This document shows positions 9,007 through 17,700 of a DNA stretch of 64,000 nt, piece by piece. How positions within the stretch are numbered: the stretch's first letter is position 1; each line of letters opens with the position of its first letter. The notes beneath the pieces are model-generated. The model did not search any database. It was not told where the DNA came from and worked only from the letters and a program-made list of their open reading frames with translations. This stretch comes from RH-AL1 sp965277355 (GTDB lineage: Bacteria; Pseudomonadota; Alphaproteobacteria; Rhizobiales; Beijerinckiaceae): contig CBDICN010000002.1 of NCBI GenBank assembly GCA_965277355.1, positions 1,426,001 through 1,490,000 on the forward strand, in the 5' to 3' direction. Both the position numbers and the translations under genes were made by a program.

Positions 9007-9060
9007 GGCACCTTCTTCCGGAAGAAAAAGCTTTCTTGTCCTTGCGCGAAAGAAGGTGCC
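9007..9060. terminator. Nested inverted repeats between convergent genes (probable bidirectional terminator or repeat element)
   Basis: An 11-bp perfect inverted repeat (GGCACCTTCTT at 9007-9017, AAGAAGGTGCC at 9050-9060) encloses two smaller dyads. One is the 14-bp palindrome TTCTTCCGGAAGAA (9013-9026); the other is AAGAAA/TTTCTT (9022-9037). The dyads overlap, so alternative hairpins are possible. It lies between the convergent HSL-like and uvrD genes. Confidence 0.5.
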
Positions 9061-9097
9061 CGAGGAGCGGGTGAGGGGACGGCTCCCCGAAGGATGA

Positions 9098-11473
9098 TCA
9101 CAGTGCCTGCAGAAAACTCTCCAGCACCATCTTCCGCCCGGCCTTGTCGAAGTCGACGGTGAGCTTGTTACCATCGACTGCCGCGACAAGACCGTTGCCG
9201 AATTTCTGGTGGAACACGCGGGCACCCTTCGCCAAACTCGAGGCAACGGTGGATTTCGCCACCAGCTCGCCCTCGATCTGCAGCGGACCCCGTCGTGCCG
9301 ACATGGCCGCAAAGCCGCCCTTGTCCGAGGTTCCCGCCGACCGCTTCTGCGCACGCTGCCATCCGGGCGTCGCGTAGGGCGAGACGAACTGGTCCATGTT
9401 GGCGAAGCGCGATTGCGCGTAACCGCCATAGGCGTTGCCGTTGGCTGCCTCCATCACCTCGACGTTGCGCTCGGGCAATTCGTCGAGGAAGCGCGACGGG
9501 ATCGTCGTTTGCCACAGACCATGGATGCGGCGGTTGGTGGCGAAGTAGATCTTCAACCGGCGCTTGGCCCGCGTGACGCCGACATAGGCGAGGCGTCGCT
9601 CCTCCTCGAGCCCGGCGCGGCCCGACTCGTCGAGCGAGCGCTGGTGCGGAAACAGCCCCTCCTCCCAACCCGGCAGGAACACCGTCTCGAACTCGAGCCC
9701 CTTGGCGGCGTGCAGGGTCATGATCGAGACCTTCTCGCCGCCACTCGCGTCGGCCGCATCCATCACCAGAGAGATGTGCTCCAGGAACGCCGCGAGGTCG
9801 GGAAACTCCTCCATGGCGCGGACGAGCTCCTTCAGGTTCTCGAGGCGGCCGGCCGCCTCGGCGCTCCGGTCCTTCTGCCACATTTCCGTGTAGCCGGACT
9901 CCTCGAGGATCATCTCGGCGAGCTGACCTTGCGGCCGCTGGTCGATCAGCGACGCCCAGCGCGCAAAATCGGCGAGCAGCGCATGCAGCGTCTGGCGCTG
10001 CTTCGGCTTCAGCTCCTCGGTCTCGACCACTATGCGTGCCGACGTCATCAACGGGATGCGCTCGCGCCGGGCGTGGTCGTGCAGCAGCTGCAGCGTGGCA
10101 TCGCCGAGGCCGCGCTTCGGCACGTTGAAGATGCGCTCGAACGCGAGATCATCCTGCGGCTGCGCCGCGCAGCGAAGGTAGGCCAAAGCATCGCGGATCT
10201 CGGCGCGCTCGTAGAAGCGCGGGCCACCGATCACCCGATAGGGCAGCCCCAGCGTGATGAAGCGCTCCTCGAACTCGCGCATCTGAAACGAGGCGCGGCA
10301 GAGAATTGCGATCTCCTCCAGCGAGTGCCCTTTGTGCTGGAGCTGCTCGATCTCCTCGCCGATCGTGCGGGCCTCTTCCTCCGAATCCCAGATGCCGGTA
10401 ACGGTCGCCTTATCGCCGTCCTCGCCGTCACTGAACAGCGTTTTGCCGAGCCGACCTTCGTTGTGGGCGATGAGATGCGCGGCTGTCGCCAGGATGTGCC
10501 CGGTGGACCTGTAGTTCCGCTCCAGGCGGATCACCTTGGCGCCCGGAAAATTCTTCTCGAAGCGCAGGATGTTGTCGACCTCGGCGCCGCGCCAGCCGTA
10601 GATCGACTGGTCGTCGTCGCCGACGCAGCAGACGTTGGGGCGTCCGCCCGCCTTGGCGGAGCCCGCGAGCAGCTTCAGCCAGAGGTACTGGACGGTATTA
10701 GTGTCCTGGTACTCGTCGACGAGCATGAAGCGGAACCGCTCCTGGTACTGCGCCAGAACGTCGGCATTCTCGCGAAACAGCCGCACGCATTCGAGCAGCA
10801 GGTCGCCAAAATCCGTTGCGTTCAGGATCTTGAGACGGTCCTGATAGTGTGCGTAGCAGAGGCCGCCCTTGCCGTTGGCGAAGGCCGCCGCCTCGCCGGC
10901 CGGCACGTGGGCCGGGTCCAATCCGCGGTTCTTCCAGGCATCGATCTGGTGCGCGAGCGCTCGCGCCGGCCAACGCTTGTCATCGATGTTCTCGGCCTGG
11001 ATCACCTGCTTCAGGAGCCGGATCTGGTCGTCGGTATCGAGGATGGTGAAACCGGACTTTAGGCCGACCAACTCGGCGTGACGGCGCAGGATTTTCGTCG
11101 AGATTGCATGGAAGGTGCCGAGCCACGGCATGCCCTCGGCCACCGGTCCGGCGAGCAACGCGACACGCTCCTTCATCTCGCGCGCCGCCTTATTGGTGAA
11201 GGTGACAGCGAGGATCTCGTACGCCCGCGCGCGGCCGGAGGCGATGATATGCGCGATGCGCGTCGTCAATACCCGCGTCTTGCCGGTGCCGGCGCCGGCG
11301 AGAACCAACACCGGCCCCTCGACCGCCTCGACCGCCTCGCGCTGCTCCGGGTTCAGCCCGTCGAGGTAGCGGCTCGCGCCCTGGCGGGCTCGGGCGCGGT
11401 CCGCGATTCCGCCCAGGCGCGGCGCGAGATCGTCCACACGATCGGCATTCGACGCGGCAGGCCTAGGCGGCAC
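9098..11473 (-). CDS. uvrD: ATP-dependent DNA helicase UvrD/PcrA
   Basis: A 791-residue superfamily 1A 3'-5' helicase of typical length. Motif I is AGAGTGKT (59-66), followed by FTNKAAREMKER (Ia), DEYQDTN (II), GDDDQSIYGWRGA (III), LERNYRST (IV), TLHAAKGLEFE (V) and YVGVTRAK (VI). UvrD unwinds DNA in nucleotide excision and mismatch repair and strips RecA. The C-terminus (from about 690) is the small tudor-like domain seen in PcrA/UvrD, ending in a strand (KFGNGLVAAVDGNKLTVDF) that contacts RNA polymerase in relatives. The GTG at 11473 is used. No strong ribosome site is visible, so a slightly shorter start is possible. A LexA-like box lies just upstream. Confidence 0.95.
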   Translation of the reverse strand: MPPRPAASNADRVDDLAPRLGGIADRARARQGASRYLDGLNPEQREAVEAVEGPVLVLAGAGTGKTRVLTTRIAHIIASGRARAYEILAVTFTNKAAREMKERVALLAGPVAEGMPWLGTFHAISTKILRRHAELVGLKSGFTILDTDDQIRLLKQVIQAENIDDKRWPARALAHQIDAWKNRGLDPAHVPAGEAAAFANGKGGLCYAHYQDRLKILNATDFGDLLLECVRLFRENADVLAQYQERFRFMLVDEYQDTNTVQYLWLKLLAGSAKAGGRPNVCCVGDDDQSIYGWRGAEVDNILRFEKNFPGAKVIRLERNYRSTGHILATAAHLIAHNEGRLGKTLFSDGEDGDKATVTGIWDSEEEARTIGEEIEQLQHKGHSLEEIAILCRASFQMREFEERFITLGLPYRVIGGPRFYERAEIRDALAYLRCAAQPQDDLAFERIFNVPKRGLGDATLQLLHDHARRERIPLMTSARIVVETEELKPKQRQTLHALLADFARWASLIDQRPQGQLAEMILEESGYTEMWQKDRSAEAAGRLENLKELVRAMEEFPDLAAFLEHISLVMDAADASGGEKVSIMTLHAAKGLEFETVFLPGWEEGLFPHQRSLDESGRAGLEEERRLAYVGVTRAKRRLKIYFATNRRIHGLWQTTIPSRFLDELPERNVEVMEAANGNAYGGYAQSRFANMDQFVSPYATPGWQRAQKRSAGTSDKGGFAAMSARRGPLQIEGELVAKSTVASSLAKGARVFHQKFGNGLVAAVDGNKLTVDFDKAGRKMVLESFLQAL

Positions 11474-11495
11474 GGTGGCGCGCCAACTGGGTGGA

Positions 11496-11510
11496 GAACA
11501 AAGATCGAAT
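11496..11510. promoter_or_regulatory. Candidate SOS (LexA) box upstream of uvrD
   Basis: On the uvrD strand the sequence reads ATTC-GATCTTT-GTTC, one mismatch from the alphaproteobacterial LexA consensus GTTC-N7-GTTC. It lies 23-37 bases before the uvrD start. SOS control of uvrD is known in other bacteria; here it is inferred. Confidence 0.4.
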
Positions 11511-11597
11511 CATACATCCAATGTGGAGGGTTTGCCGCCCGATGTCGACCGAGCGACCTGAGACGCTGTCGTCCCGGCCGAACAAACCAGCTCGGCC

Positions 11598-11846
11598 TCA
11601 GCTGCGGCCGATCATTTCGTAATCCTGCCGAAGGTCCTGCTCGATCGAGCGGAGCGCGAGCTTGCAGGCGTACCGATCGCCATTGCCGGGATCAAAATGA
11701 TAGATGGTCCAGTTGAACGGGAGATCCGGATCGCCGACCAGATCGAGCATGATGCTGCGGGCATCGCGGCAGGCCGGCCGAGCGTGCAGTAGCGCCATGA
11801 TCTTTTCATTGAGAAGCTTTTCACTGATCGGCGTTCGCGCGTCCAT
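11598..11846 (-). CDS. Conserved-looking small soluble protein, unknown function
   Basis: An 82-residue protein, MDARTPISEKLLNEKIMALL onward, with a mixed alpha/beta composition (LPFNWTIYHFDPG, YACKLALRSIEQDLRQDYEM) and no membrane segment. GAGGAG stands seven bases before the ATG, which makes translation credible. Two cysteines (CRDAR, YACK) are present but no known motif. It is transcribed leftward toward uvrD. On the other side it faces the small gene at 12128, with a shared intergenic dyad between them. No family recognised. Confidence 0.65.
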   Translation of the reverse strand: MDARTPISEKLLNEKIMALLHARPACRDARSIMLDLVGDPDLPFNWTIYHFDPGNGDRYACKLALRSIEQDLRQDYEMIGRS

Positions 11847-12127
11847 TAACTACTCCTCAGTCGCCGAGTCTGTAAGAAGATGGTGACAATTCATGATCTT
11901 TAAGCAATCAGCAGGCTATCAAATGATGCTTGACATGCGCCTGTCAAGTCATCGAGCGTAGGCTAAGTCGCGTCTCGAAGAAGATTTCGCCGCCAACGCG
12001 AACTTATGTGGTACACAGGCTATGCGCTGAAGCGGCCACTGTCGTCTCTAGGCCTCGTCGCGTCAGTCACGTCAAGATAACGCCTCTTCGATGCGCGACA
12101 ACTCTCCTGACGAAGAAAGGGCTTATG
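11847..12127. promoter_or_regulatory. Divergent promoter region with a perfect dyad
   Basis: This AT-richer interval separates two divergent small genes. CTTGACA (11929-11935), six bases, TGTCAAG (11942-11948) is a perfect 7-bp dyad that places TTGACA, the -35 consensus, on both strands. Clear -10 boxes at 17 bp are not seen on either strand, so operator function is equally possible. No further coding sequence was seen. Confidence 0.4.
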
Positions 12128-12370
12128 ATGGCGCACAAGTACGAGATCGGACAGCGCGTTCAGCTCACTGCCGCGGATCCGACGTCGAGTCGCATTCATT
12201 CCATGCGAGCCAAAACCGATGCCAAGGTAAAGTCCGACGGCATCTACGAGATCACGCGCCTCATGCCAGAAGATCAGGCTGGCGTGGTCTCTTACCGCTT
12301 GAAGTCCGACGCGGGAGAGCGCGTCGCGCCAGAAAACGATTTGGCGGAGGCCGACGCGACCGTCGCGTGA
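12128..12370 (+). CDS. Small SH3/KOW-like protein, unknown function
   Basis: An 80-residue product, MAHKYEIGQRVQLTAADPTS onward, continuing YEITRLMPEDQAGVVSYRLK. The pattern of short beta strands and a K-x-G-x-V opening resembles small SH3-like or KOW-type barrels that occur as uncharacterised proteins in many Rhizobiales. GAAAGG (12115-12120) is seven bases from the ATG at 12128 and four from a second ATG at 12125, so the downstream one is preferred. There is no signal or membrane segment. It is divergent from the 82-residue gene and convergent with the next small gene. Function unknown. Confidence 0.7.
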   Translation: MAHKYEIGQRVQLTAADPTSSRIHSMRAKTDAKVKSDGIYEITRLMPEDQAGVVSYRLKSDAGERVAPENDLAEADATVA

Positions 12371-12441
12371 TATCGCTGCTTGCGAAGTCATCTGCGCGAC
12401 GCTTCTTGGCAGACAGCGGCATAGAGCTGGAGTCCTGCCCT

Positions 12442-12654
12442 CTATTTGCGCCAGTCCGCTCCTTGCTTCTTGTTCAAGCCGCCCTGCGCGTTGGTGCCGT
12501 TGAGAGTGTCGCCCTCGATCGTGGTCTCGCCTTGGGCGTCTTCGAGATCGTCCGGCGACATGCCGGCAGCGGTGGCGCCCTTCGAGCCGCCGATCATCGG
12601 ATTGCCTTTCAAGTCGGCATCGGAAGGGACTTCGGTCTTCGGTTGCTTGCTCAT
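12442..12654 (-). CDS. Small hydrophilic protein, probably stress-related, unknown function
   Basis: A 70-residue, strongly hydrophilic and probably disordered protein with DADLKGNPMIGGSKGATAAG and a C-terminus rich in Gly, Asn and Lys. Similar short hydrophilic proteins are common in Rhizobiales and often belong to general-stress regulons. The ATG at 12654 is preferred because the upstream extension is less protein-like. A hairpin and a possible EcfG promoter lie upstream (12690-12719). No catalytic motif. Confidence 0.6.
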   Translation of the reverse strand: MSKQPKTEVPSDADLKGNPMIGGSKGATAAGMSPDDLEDAQGETTIEGDTLNGTNAQGGLNKKQGADWRK

Positions 12655-12689
12655 GACGGCTCCGGTCGGTTCGGAATGAGCGAGCTCAA

Positions 12690-12719
12690 CCGGCGTGGAA
12701 CGGGCTTGTTCCGCGCCGG
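12690..12719 (-). promoter_or_regulatory. 12-bp dyad with an EcfG-like promoter element
   Basis: CCGGCGTGGAAC (12690-12701) and GTTCCGCGCCGG (12708-12719) pair with one wobble across a 6-base loop. On the gene strand GGAAC (12712-12708) is followed after 16 bases by GGTT. This is one base from the EcfG (general stress sigma factor) pattern GGAAC-N16/17-CGTT. It lies 36 bases before the 70-residue gene. Stress control is inferred. Confidence 0.35.
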
Positions 12720-12823
12720 CCAAGCCGTCGCACCGCGCGATAGGCCGGCCCGGCGGCGCCGTTGGTATGGAGCGCGCGTGATATGAGGTAGGGTCGGCGC
12801 CAGCGGCGTCATTAGGTCAACCC

Positions 12824-15800
12824 GTGCGCGATTTCCTCACTGGCCTTGCCATTGTCCTCATCGTCGTCCTCACGGCGGCGCTGTCAGCCCCCTATTTCGT
12901 GGATTGGAACGGCCAGCGCGGCTTCCTCGAGGCACGGCTCACCCATGCGCTCGGGCAGAAGGTGACGATCGGCGGCAATATCGACCTGAAGCTTCTGCCG
13001 ACGCCCTATCTCGTGCTCGATCAGACGGTAATCGGCGGCGACGACGGGCCGATCACGATCGGTATCCACCACCTCGACCTGGAGCTCTCCGTCGCGCCGC
13101 TCCTGACCGGCGCCTTCGACATCACCGACGCCCGGCTGGACGAGCCGATCATGCGGGTGACGCTGCAGCGTGACCGCTCGCTGCCGGCTTTGCCGCCGGC
13201 GCCCGCCTTCAAGGCCGACGTGCGGTTCGATCACGTCCGTATCGTGGACGGCACGCTGGCGATCGCCGACTCCCGCAGCGGCCACACCTTCGTTTTCGAC
13301 CATCTCGATTTCGACGCCGAGGCGCCGGCCCTGGCCGGACCCTACAAGGGCAGCGGCGCCGCCGGCGAGCCCGATGCGCGCACCCGCTTCCGCTTCGGGA
13401 CGACCGCGTCGGACAAGGGCAGGACCCACGCGCATCTCGCAATCGACGAAACGCCTGTCCATGCCGGGCTTGAGTTCGACGGAACGCTGGCGCTCAGCGG
13501 TGGCCCGGGCGACACGCTGCGCCAGACCTTCAATGGCACGACGGTGCTGTCAGGCCACCTGCGGCCAGCCGATGCGGTGCCGGTGGCGTGGCGGCTGGGG
13601 GGCGCCCTCAAGGCCGATCCGGCTGGCGCGACCCTCACCGGAGGCGAGTTGCGGATCGGCCCGGAGATCGCCGGCCTGACCCTGAAGGCGAGCGGAAGCG
13701 GCGACTTCGATGCCGTGCCGAAGCTGCATCTCGACCTCAAGGCCAAACAGCTCGATATCGACCGACTTTCGGGGGCGCCGGTCGACGCCGTCAAGGCGCC
13801 CCCGCCGACGCTGCCGGATCTCGCGAGCTGGCGCCTCGCGCTCGCGGCGGCAGCCCCGCCGCTCCCGACCTCGGTGGATCTTGCCGTCTCGTCCGCCACC
13901 TGGGGCGGCGAGGCTTTCGGCGACGTGGCGCTTCACCTCGGTGACGAAGAGGCTAAGAGGAGACTGACGGTTTCGGGCACAGGGCCCGGCGGGAGCGCCG
14001 TCGCGCTCGACGGCATGCTCTCGCGGAACGGGCTGAAGGCGGACGGCCCACTACGCTTCGACGGGACCATCGACGCCTTGGCCGACAACCTGCCCGCGGC
14101 GATCGACTGGCTACGGTCGGTCGCGCCGGGGAATGCCCTGGCGGCAAGCGAATTGCCCATCAAGCACATCAAGCTCAGGAGCCACCTCGCCGTCGACGAG
14201 AAGGGCGTGGCCGCCGACGGCATGGCGCTCGATCTCGACCGTTCTGCCCTGACCGGGACCGCGCGCCTCGATGTCGCGCGGCAGCCCGCGCTGCTCATCG
14301 CCGACCTCCGGGCGTCGGTGCTCGATTTCGACGACGTGCCGAGCGCACGGACGCTCGGCACCGCCACTGGCGCGCTGGCGCTCGACGTTGCGCTCGATGC
14401 CGCGGCTGTGCACGTGGACCGCGTCGGCGGCGACGGGCTGAAGACCGGTCATCTCTCGATGGCCTTCGTCAAGAACGGCAAGCACCTCGCGCTCACGCGG
14501 TTCAGAGCCGATGATCTTGGCGGCGCGACCATCGATGCGACCGGCACGCTCGACACGCAGGGAGGCGCCGTCGCGTTGACGCTCGATGCCGCGCAGCTCA
14601 ATGCAGCGGCATCGCTGGTGCGCACGCTCTACCCCGGCGATGGCGCCGAGGCGCTGGTCTCGCGCGCCCCCGCACTGTCCCCAGCCAAGCTCAAGGTCGA
14701 CGCCACGCTGGCCGCCGACAAGACGGGCGCCTTGCGACCGCGCAGGCTCGCCGTCGCTGGCCGGCTCGGTGCGACGACGATCGATGTCAAACTCACTCCA
14801 AAGCCGGACGGCGCCCTCGAGATCGGCGCCCGCGCCGAGGCGCCGGAAGGGAGTGCACTGTTGCGGCAGCTCGGCTTCGCAGCACTGCCGATCGACACGG
14901 TCGGGGCGAGCACGATCACGCTCGACGCGCATGGCTCCGCCGACGCGCCGCTCGCTACGACGATCGCCGCACGTTTCGGTGAAACGAGGCTCGGCGTCAC
15001 CGGCCGGTTCGATCTGCTGGCGTCTGGCCACCCGTCGCGTCGCGTCGGGGGGGCCGGCACCGCGACGCTGACAAGCGTCGACCTGAGCCCGTTGCTGCAG
15101 AGCCTGGCGATCTCCTACCCCGATCTCACCGGCCGGATCCCTGCGGACGGGACCGCAGGTCTCGCGTTCGGAGGCGCCGGCTTCGGGCTTAGCGATCTTC
15201 ACGCCACGGTCGGCAGCGTCGAGGCGACAGGATCATTGCAGTGGGAGAAGACCGGCGGGCGTTCGATGCTGACGGGCCAGCTCGATCTCGACCGAATCGC
15301 GCTCGGCGACATGCTCGGGCTTGTCCTCGGGCCGCCGCAGCCGCCTGCGCCCGGTGCCGAATGGTCGAATGCCGCGTTTGGCTCCGGCCTGCTCGACGCA
15401 CCGGCGAGCAGGATCGCAGTCAAAGCGAAGCGTCTCGATCTCGGCCGCGGCCTCGTTGCCACCGATGCCGCTTTCGACCTCAGCCTCGCACCGCACAGCG
15501 TCGCCCTGCGAAAGGTATCGGCGACTTTGGCCGGCGGCCACCTCCAGAGCGATGTCAACCTGCGCCGCGACGGCTCGCAGGCGGCGCTCGAAGGCAAGCT
15601 CGCGCTCGCCGACGTCATGGTCGAGCTGCCGAGCCTCACGACGCGTTTCAGCGGCAATCTCGATTACGCCGGCAGCGGACAGACGCCGGCCGGCCTCGTC
15701 GGGAGCCTCGCCGGCACCGGCTCGGCACGGCTGGCCGACACCACCATCCCGAATGCCGGACCGGCCGGTCTGCAGAAGGTCTTCGAAGAAATTGAGGCCG

Positions 15801-16654
15801 ACACGCTCGCCGTCGACGGGGACACGATCGTGCGCGCGCTCGAGGCGAACAGCACGCCGCTCGATCTCGGTACGCAGAGCTTCGGTGTGAACCTCGCTGC
15901 AGGGGCGCTGCACTTCACCGCCAACACGCTCACGACCAACACGCTCGCCGCGCAGGTCCCGCTCGGGCAGGCTCCGCTCCCGCAGACGCCTGCGACCGTC
16001 GCAAGCACAGCCGAGGCGACGCTTGATCTTGGCCGGGGCACGCTCGGCGAGCGCATAGACGAGACGCTCGACGCGCTGCCGAAAGGCTGGTCCGGATCGG
16101 CACCGTCAATCGTGGTCGTCATGTCGGGGCCGCCGCAAGCACCCAGACGCAGCTTCGAGACCGGCGCCTTCATCAACGCCGTCGCGACGCGCGCCCTCGC
16201 CCGCGAGAGCGCGCGCCTCGAAGCCTACGAGTTCGACATCAAGGAACGCGCCTTCTTCAACCAGCGTCTAACCTCGGAGAATCGCCGCGAGCAGGACCGG
16301 ATGCAGGCGGAAGCGGAGGCCCGCGCCGCCGCCGAGGCCGCGCGCAAGGCCGAAGTCGAACGCCGAGCCAGAGCGGCGCTGGTGGCCGACCGAAGGGCCG
16401 AAGCGGCACGGCTAGAGAAGCAGCGACGAGAAGAGGCGGCGCGTGGCGCGCAGAAGACGGCGCGTGAGAAGGCGGAGGAGGATAAACAGATAAAGGCCAA
16501 CGCCGACCGTGCCAAACCCGGTCGAGCCAGCCAACCCTCTCCAGAGCAGCCGGCCGCGCCGCAACAGGACGGCGCCACGCAAGCCGACCGGCGCGCCTTC
16601 GAACCGCTGCCCCGCGGCGCAACCGTCGATCCCGGCGCGGCAGGACGCTACTGA
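12824..16654 (+). CDS. Large AsmA-family envelope protein
   Basis: A 1276-residue protein. An N-terminal signal anchor (about 3-24, FLTGLAIVLIVVLTAALSAP) precedes YFVDWNGQRGFLEARL, the opening of the AsmA N-terminal domain. A very long beta-rich region of repeated strands follows, then an AsmA-like C-terminal domain near 1000-1130 (LVGSLAGTGSARLADTTIPN). Residues about 1140-1276 form a charged, Ala/Arg/Glu-rich probable coiled coil with a disordered tail. AsmA/TamB-type proteins bridge the envelope and are implicated in phospholipid transport to the outer membrane or in outer-membrane biogenesis. The GTG start at 12824 is chosen because the anchor begins there. The charged tail is unusual for the family. 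Confidence 0.85.
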   Translation: MRDFLTGLAIVLIVVLTAALSAPYFVDWNGQRGFLEARLTHALGQKVTIGGNIDLKLLPTPYLVLDQTVIGGDDGPITIGIHHLDLELSVAPLLTGAFDITDARLDEPIMRVTLQRDRSLPALPPAPAFKADVRFDHVRIVDGTLAIADSRSGHTFVFDHLDFDAEAPALAGPYKGSGAAGEPDARTRFRFGTTASDKGRTHAHLAIDETPVHAGLEFDGTLALSGGPGDTLRQTFNGTTVLSGHLRPADAVPVAWRLGGALKADPAGATLTGGELRIGPEIAGLTLKASGSGDFDAVPKLHLDLKAKQLDIDRLSGAPVDAVKAPPPTLPDLASWRLALAAAAPPLPTSVDLAVSSATWGGEAFGDVALHLGDEEAKRRLTVSGTGPGGSAVALDGMLSRNGLKADGPLRFDGTIDALADNLPAAIDWLRSVAPGNALAASELPIKHIKLRSHLAVDEKGVAADGMALDLDRSALTGTARLDVARQPALLIADLRASVLDFDDVPSARTLGTATGALALDVALDAAAVHVDRVGGDGLKTGHLSMAFVKNGKHLALTRFRADDLGGATIDATGTLDTQGGAVALTLDAAQLNAAASLVRTLYPGDGAEALVSRAPALSPAKLKVDATLAADKTGALRPRRLAVAGRLGATTIDVKLTPKPDGALEIGARAEAPEGSALLRQLGFAALPIDTVGASTITLDAHGSADAPLATTIAARFGETRLGVTGRFDLLASGHPSRRVGGAGTATLTSVDLSPLLQSLAISYPDLTGRIPADGTAGLAFGGAGFGLSDLHATVGSVEATGSLQWEKTGGRSMLTGQLDLDRIALGDMLGLVLGPPQPPAPGAEWSNAAFGSGLLDAPASRIAVKAKRLDLGRGLVATDAAFDLSLAPHSVALRKVSATLAGGHLQSDVNLRRDGSQAALEGKLALADVMVELPSLTTRFSGNLDYAGSGQTPAGLVGSLAGTGSARLADTTIPNAGPAGLQKVFEEIEADTLAVDGDTIVRALEANSTPLDLGTQSFGVNLAAGALHFTANTLTTNTLAAQVPLGQAPLPQTPATVASTAEATLDLGRGTLGERIDETLDALPKGWSGSAPSIVVVMSGPPQAPRRSFETGAFINAVATRALARESARLEAYEFDIKERAFFNQRLTSENRREQDRMQAEAEARAAAEAARKAEVERRARAALVADRRAEAARLEKQRREEAARGAQKTAREKAEEDKQIKANADRAKPGRASQPSPEQPAAPQQDGATQADRRAFEPLPRGATVDPGAAGRY

Positions 16655-16932
16655 GTCGCTCGCGGCTGCAACGTGGTGGCGTCATGCCGCGCCAGGAACA
16701 GGTGCACCCTGATCGCGGACGAGAGATTGGCGCAGCCGCGCCCGGCGTCTATCTCCGCCACCAGAGCCGCCAGCGACATCGAGCGCGATACGGCCTCCTC
16801 CTTCAGCGCCTCCCAGAAGACGGTCTCGAGCGAAATGCTGGTGCGATGACCGGCGATTAGCAGGGAGTGTTTGGCGATCGTGGTGGCCGCGCCGGCAGAG
16901 CCTTTCGCCGCGGACGCCGCGCGGTCAGTCAT
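16648..16932 (-). CDS. Ribbon-helix-helix domain protein
   Basis: A 94-residue protein. HSLLIAGHRTSISLETVFWE followed by ALKEEAVSRSMSLAALVAEI matches the RHH_4-type ribbon-helix-helix domain of alphaproteobacteria: one strand and two helices (residues about 20-60). Such proteins are usually small DNA-binding repressors, though many are misnamed aryl-sulfate sulfotransferases in databases. The N-terminus is Ala-rich and may be flexible. The start at 16932 overlaps the end of DUF4169 by eight bases, and its stop overlaps the convergent AsmA stop. It is last in a coupled set with sspB and DUF4169. Target unknown. Confidence 0.75.
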   Translation of the reverse strand: MTDRAASAAKGSAGAATTIAKHSLLIAGHRTSISLETVFWEALKEEAVSRSMSLAALVAEIDAGRGCANLSSAIRVHLFLARHDATTLQPRATQ

Positions 16933-17119
16933 CGCCCGAGGCGGGCTCGCGCCGGTGATTGTCAAGCGTGCGCGCGAGGCGCTCCGCATCGCGCTCTTGC
17001 GCGTCCCGCTCGCCGCGGCTGCGGCCGTGGCGTTGCCTGCTGGCGTCGGCGTCAGCGGCGCGGTCGTCGCGAGCCCTGGCCTTGCGGACGCGCCGCAGGT
17101 TGACGACCTTTGCCGTCAC
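16925..17119 (-). CDS. DUF4169 family protein
   Basis: A 64-residue, highly basic and charged protein. VVNLRRVRKARARDDR, then FGRT-like spacing (RHGRSRGERDAQERDAERLA) and a final LDNHRREP match the short DUF4169 family found across alphaproteobacteria. The GTG start overlaps the sspB TGA as GTGA, a sign of translational coupling. It probably forms one long helix. The family has no known function. Its constant association with sspB and RHH genes is the only clue. Confidence 0.75.
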   Translation of the reverse strand: MTAKVVNLRRVRKARARDDRAADADASRQRHGRSRGERDAQERDAERLARTLDNHRREPASGDD

Positions 17120-17700
17120 GGCTTCTTGCGGAAAGCGTCGATCGAAACGACCTTCGCGGCGTCCGAAGCCGGAGCCCCGGCGTCCGGCACCTGCTCCAAC
17201 GGCGGCTTGGCCGCGGCGTCCTCCCTCTTGCGGAGGGACGAGCTCTTGGGCCTCTCGATCGGAGCCGGCAAGGCACGCGGCGCGGCGGGCGGTCCTGCCT
17301 CGAGGCGTGGTGCACCCGGTTCACCCGACTCCTCGTCCAGTTCGGGCTGCGGCTCGAACTTGGCGGAGAACTGCACGGAGGGATCGAAAAAACCAGTCAA
17401 AGCGTCGAAGGGAATCAGCAGCATCTCCGGGACGCCCTTGAAGGAGAGACCCACCTCAAAGGCGTGATCGGTCACCTTCAGATCCTCGAACTGATGCTGG
17501 AGGATGATCGTCATCTCTTCCGGATAGAGGCCGCGCATGCGGCTCGAAAGCCTGACACCGGGCGCGTGCGTCCTGAACGTGATGTAAAAGTGGTGGTCGC
17601 CCGGCAGGCCGTGTCGCGCGGCATCGCCCAGCACCTTTTTCACGACGCCGCACAAGGCTTCCTGCACAAGAAGGTCGTAGCGGATCAGGTCGTTGGGCAT
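17116..17700 (-). CDS. sspB: SspB, ClpXP adaptor for ssrA-tagged proteins (alphaproteobacterial type)
   Basis: A 194-residue protein beginning MPNDLIRYDLLVQEALCGVV. The folded domain (about 1-115) has YITFRTHAPGVRLS and MTIILQHQFEDLKV, the peptide-binding core of alpha-type SspB. A Pro/Glu-rich linker follows, then the C-terminal VVSIDAFRKKP, which fits the short ClpX-binding tail of the family. SspB delivers proteins bearing the tmRNA tag to ClpXP in the cytoplasm. The ATG at 17700 is chosen because homology starts there. It is the first protein gene downstream of the tmRNA gene on the same strand, and its stop overlaps DUF4169. Confidence 0.9.
   Translation of the reverse strand: MPNDLIRYDLLVQEALCGVVKKVLGDAARHGLPGDHHFYITFRTHAPGVRLSSRMRGLYPEEMTIILQHQFEDLKVTDHAFEVGLSFKGVPEMLLIPFDALTGFFDPSVQFSAKFEPQPELDEESGEPGAPRLEAGPPAAPRALPAPIERPKSSSLRKREDAAAKPPLEQVPDAGAPASDAAKVVSIDAFRKKP

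Noticed and set aside
9209..11062. 617-codon frame opposite uvrD
   Set aside because: Antisense shadow; all seven helicase motifs are in the minus frame.
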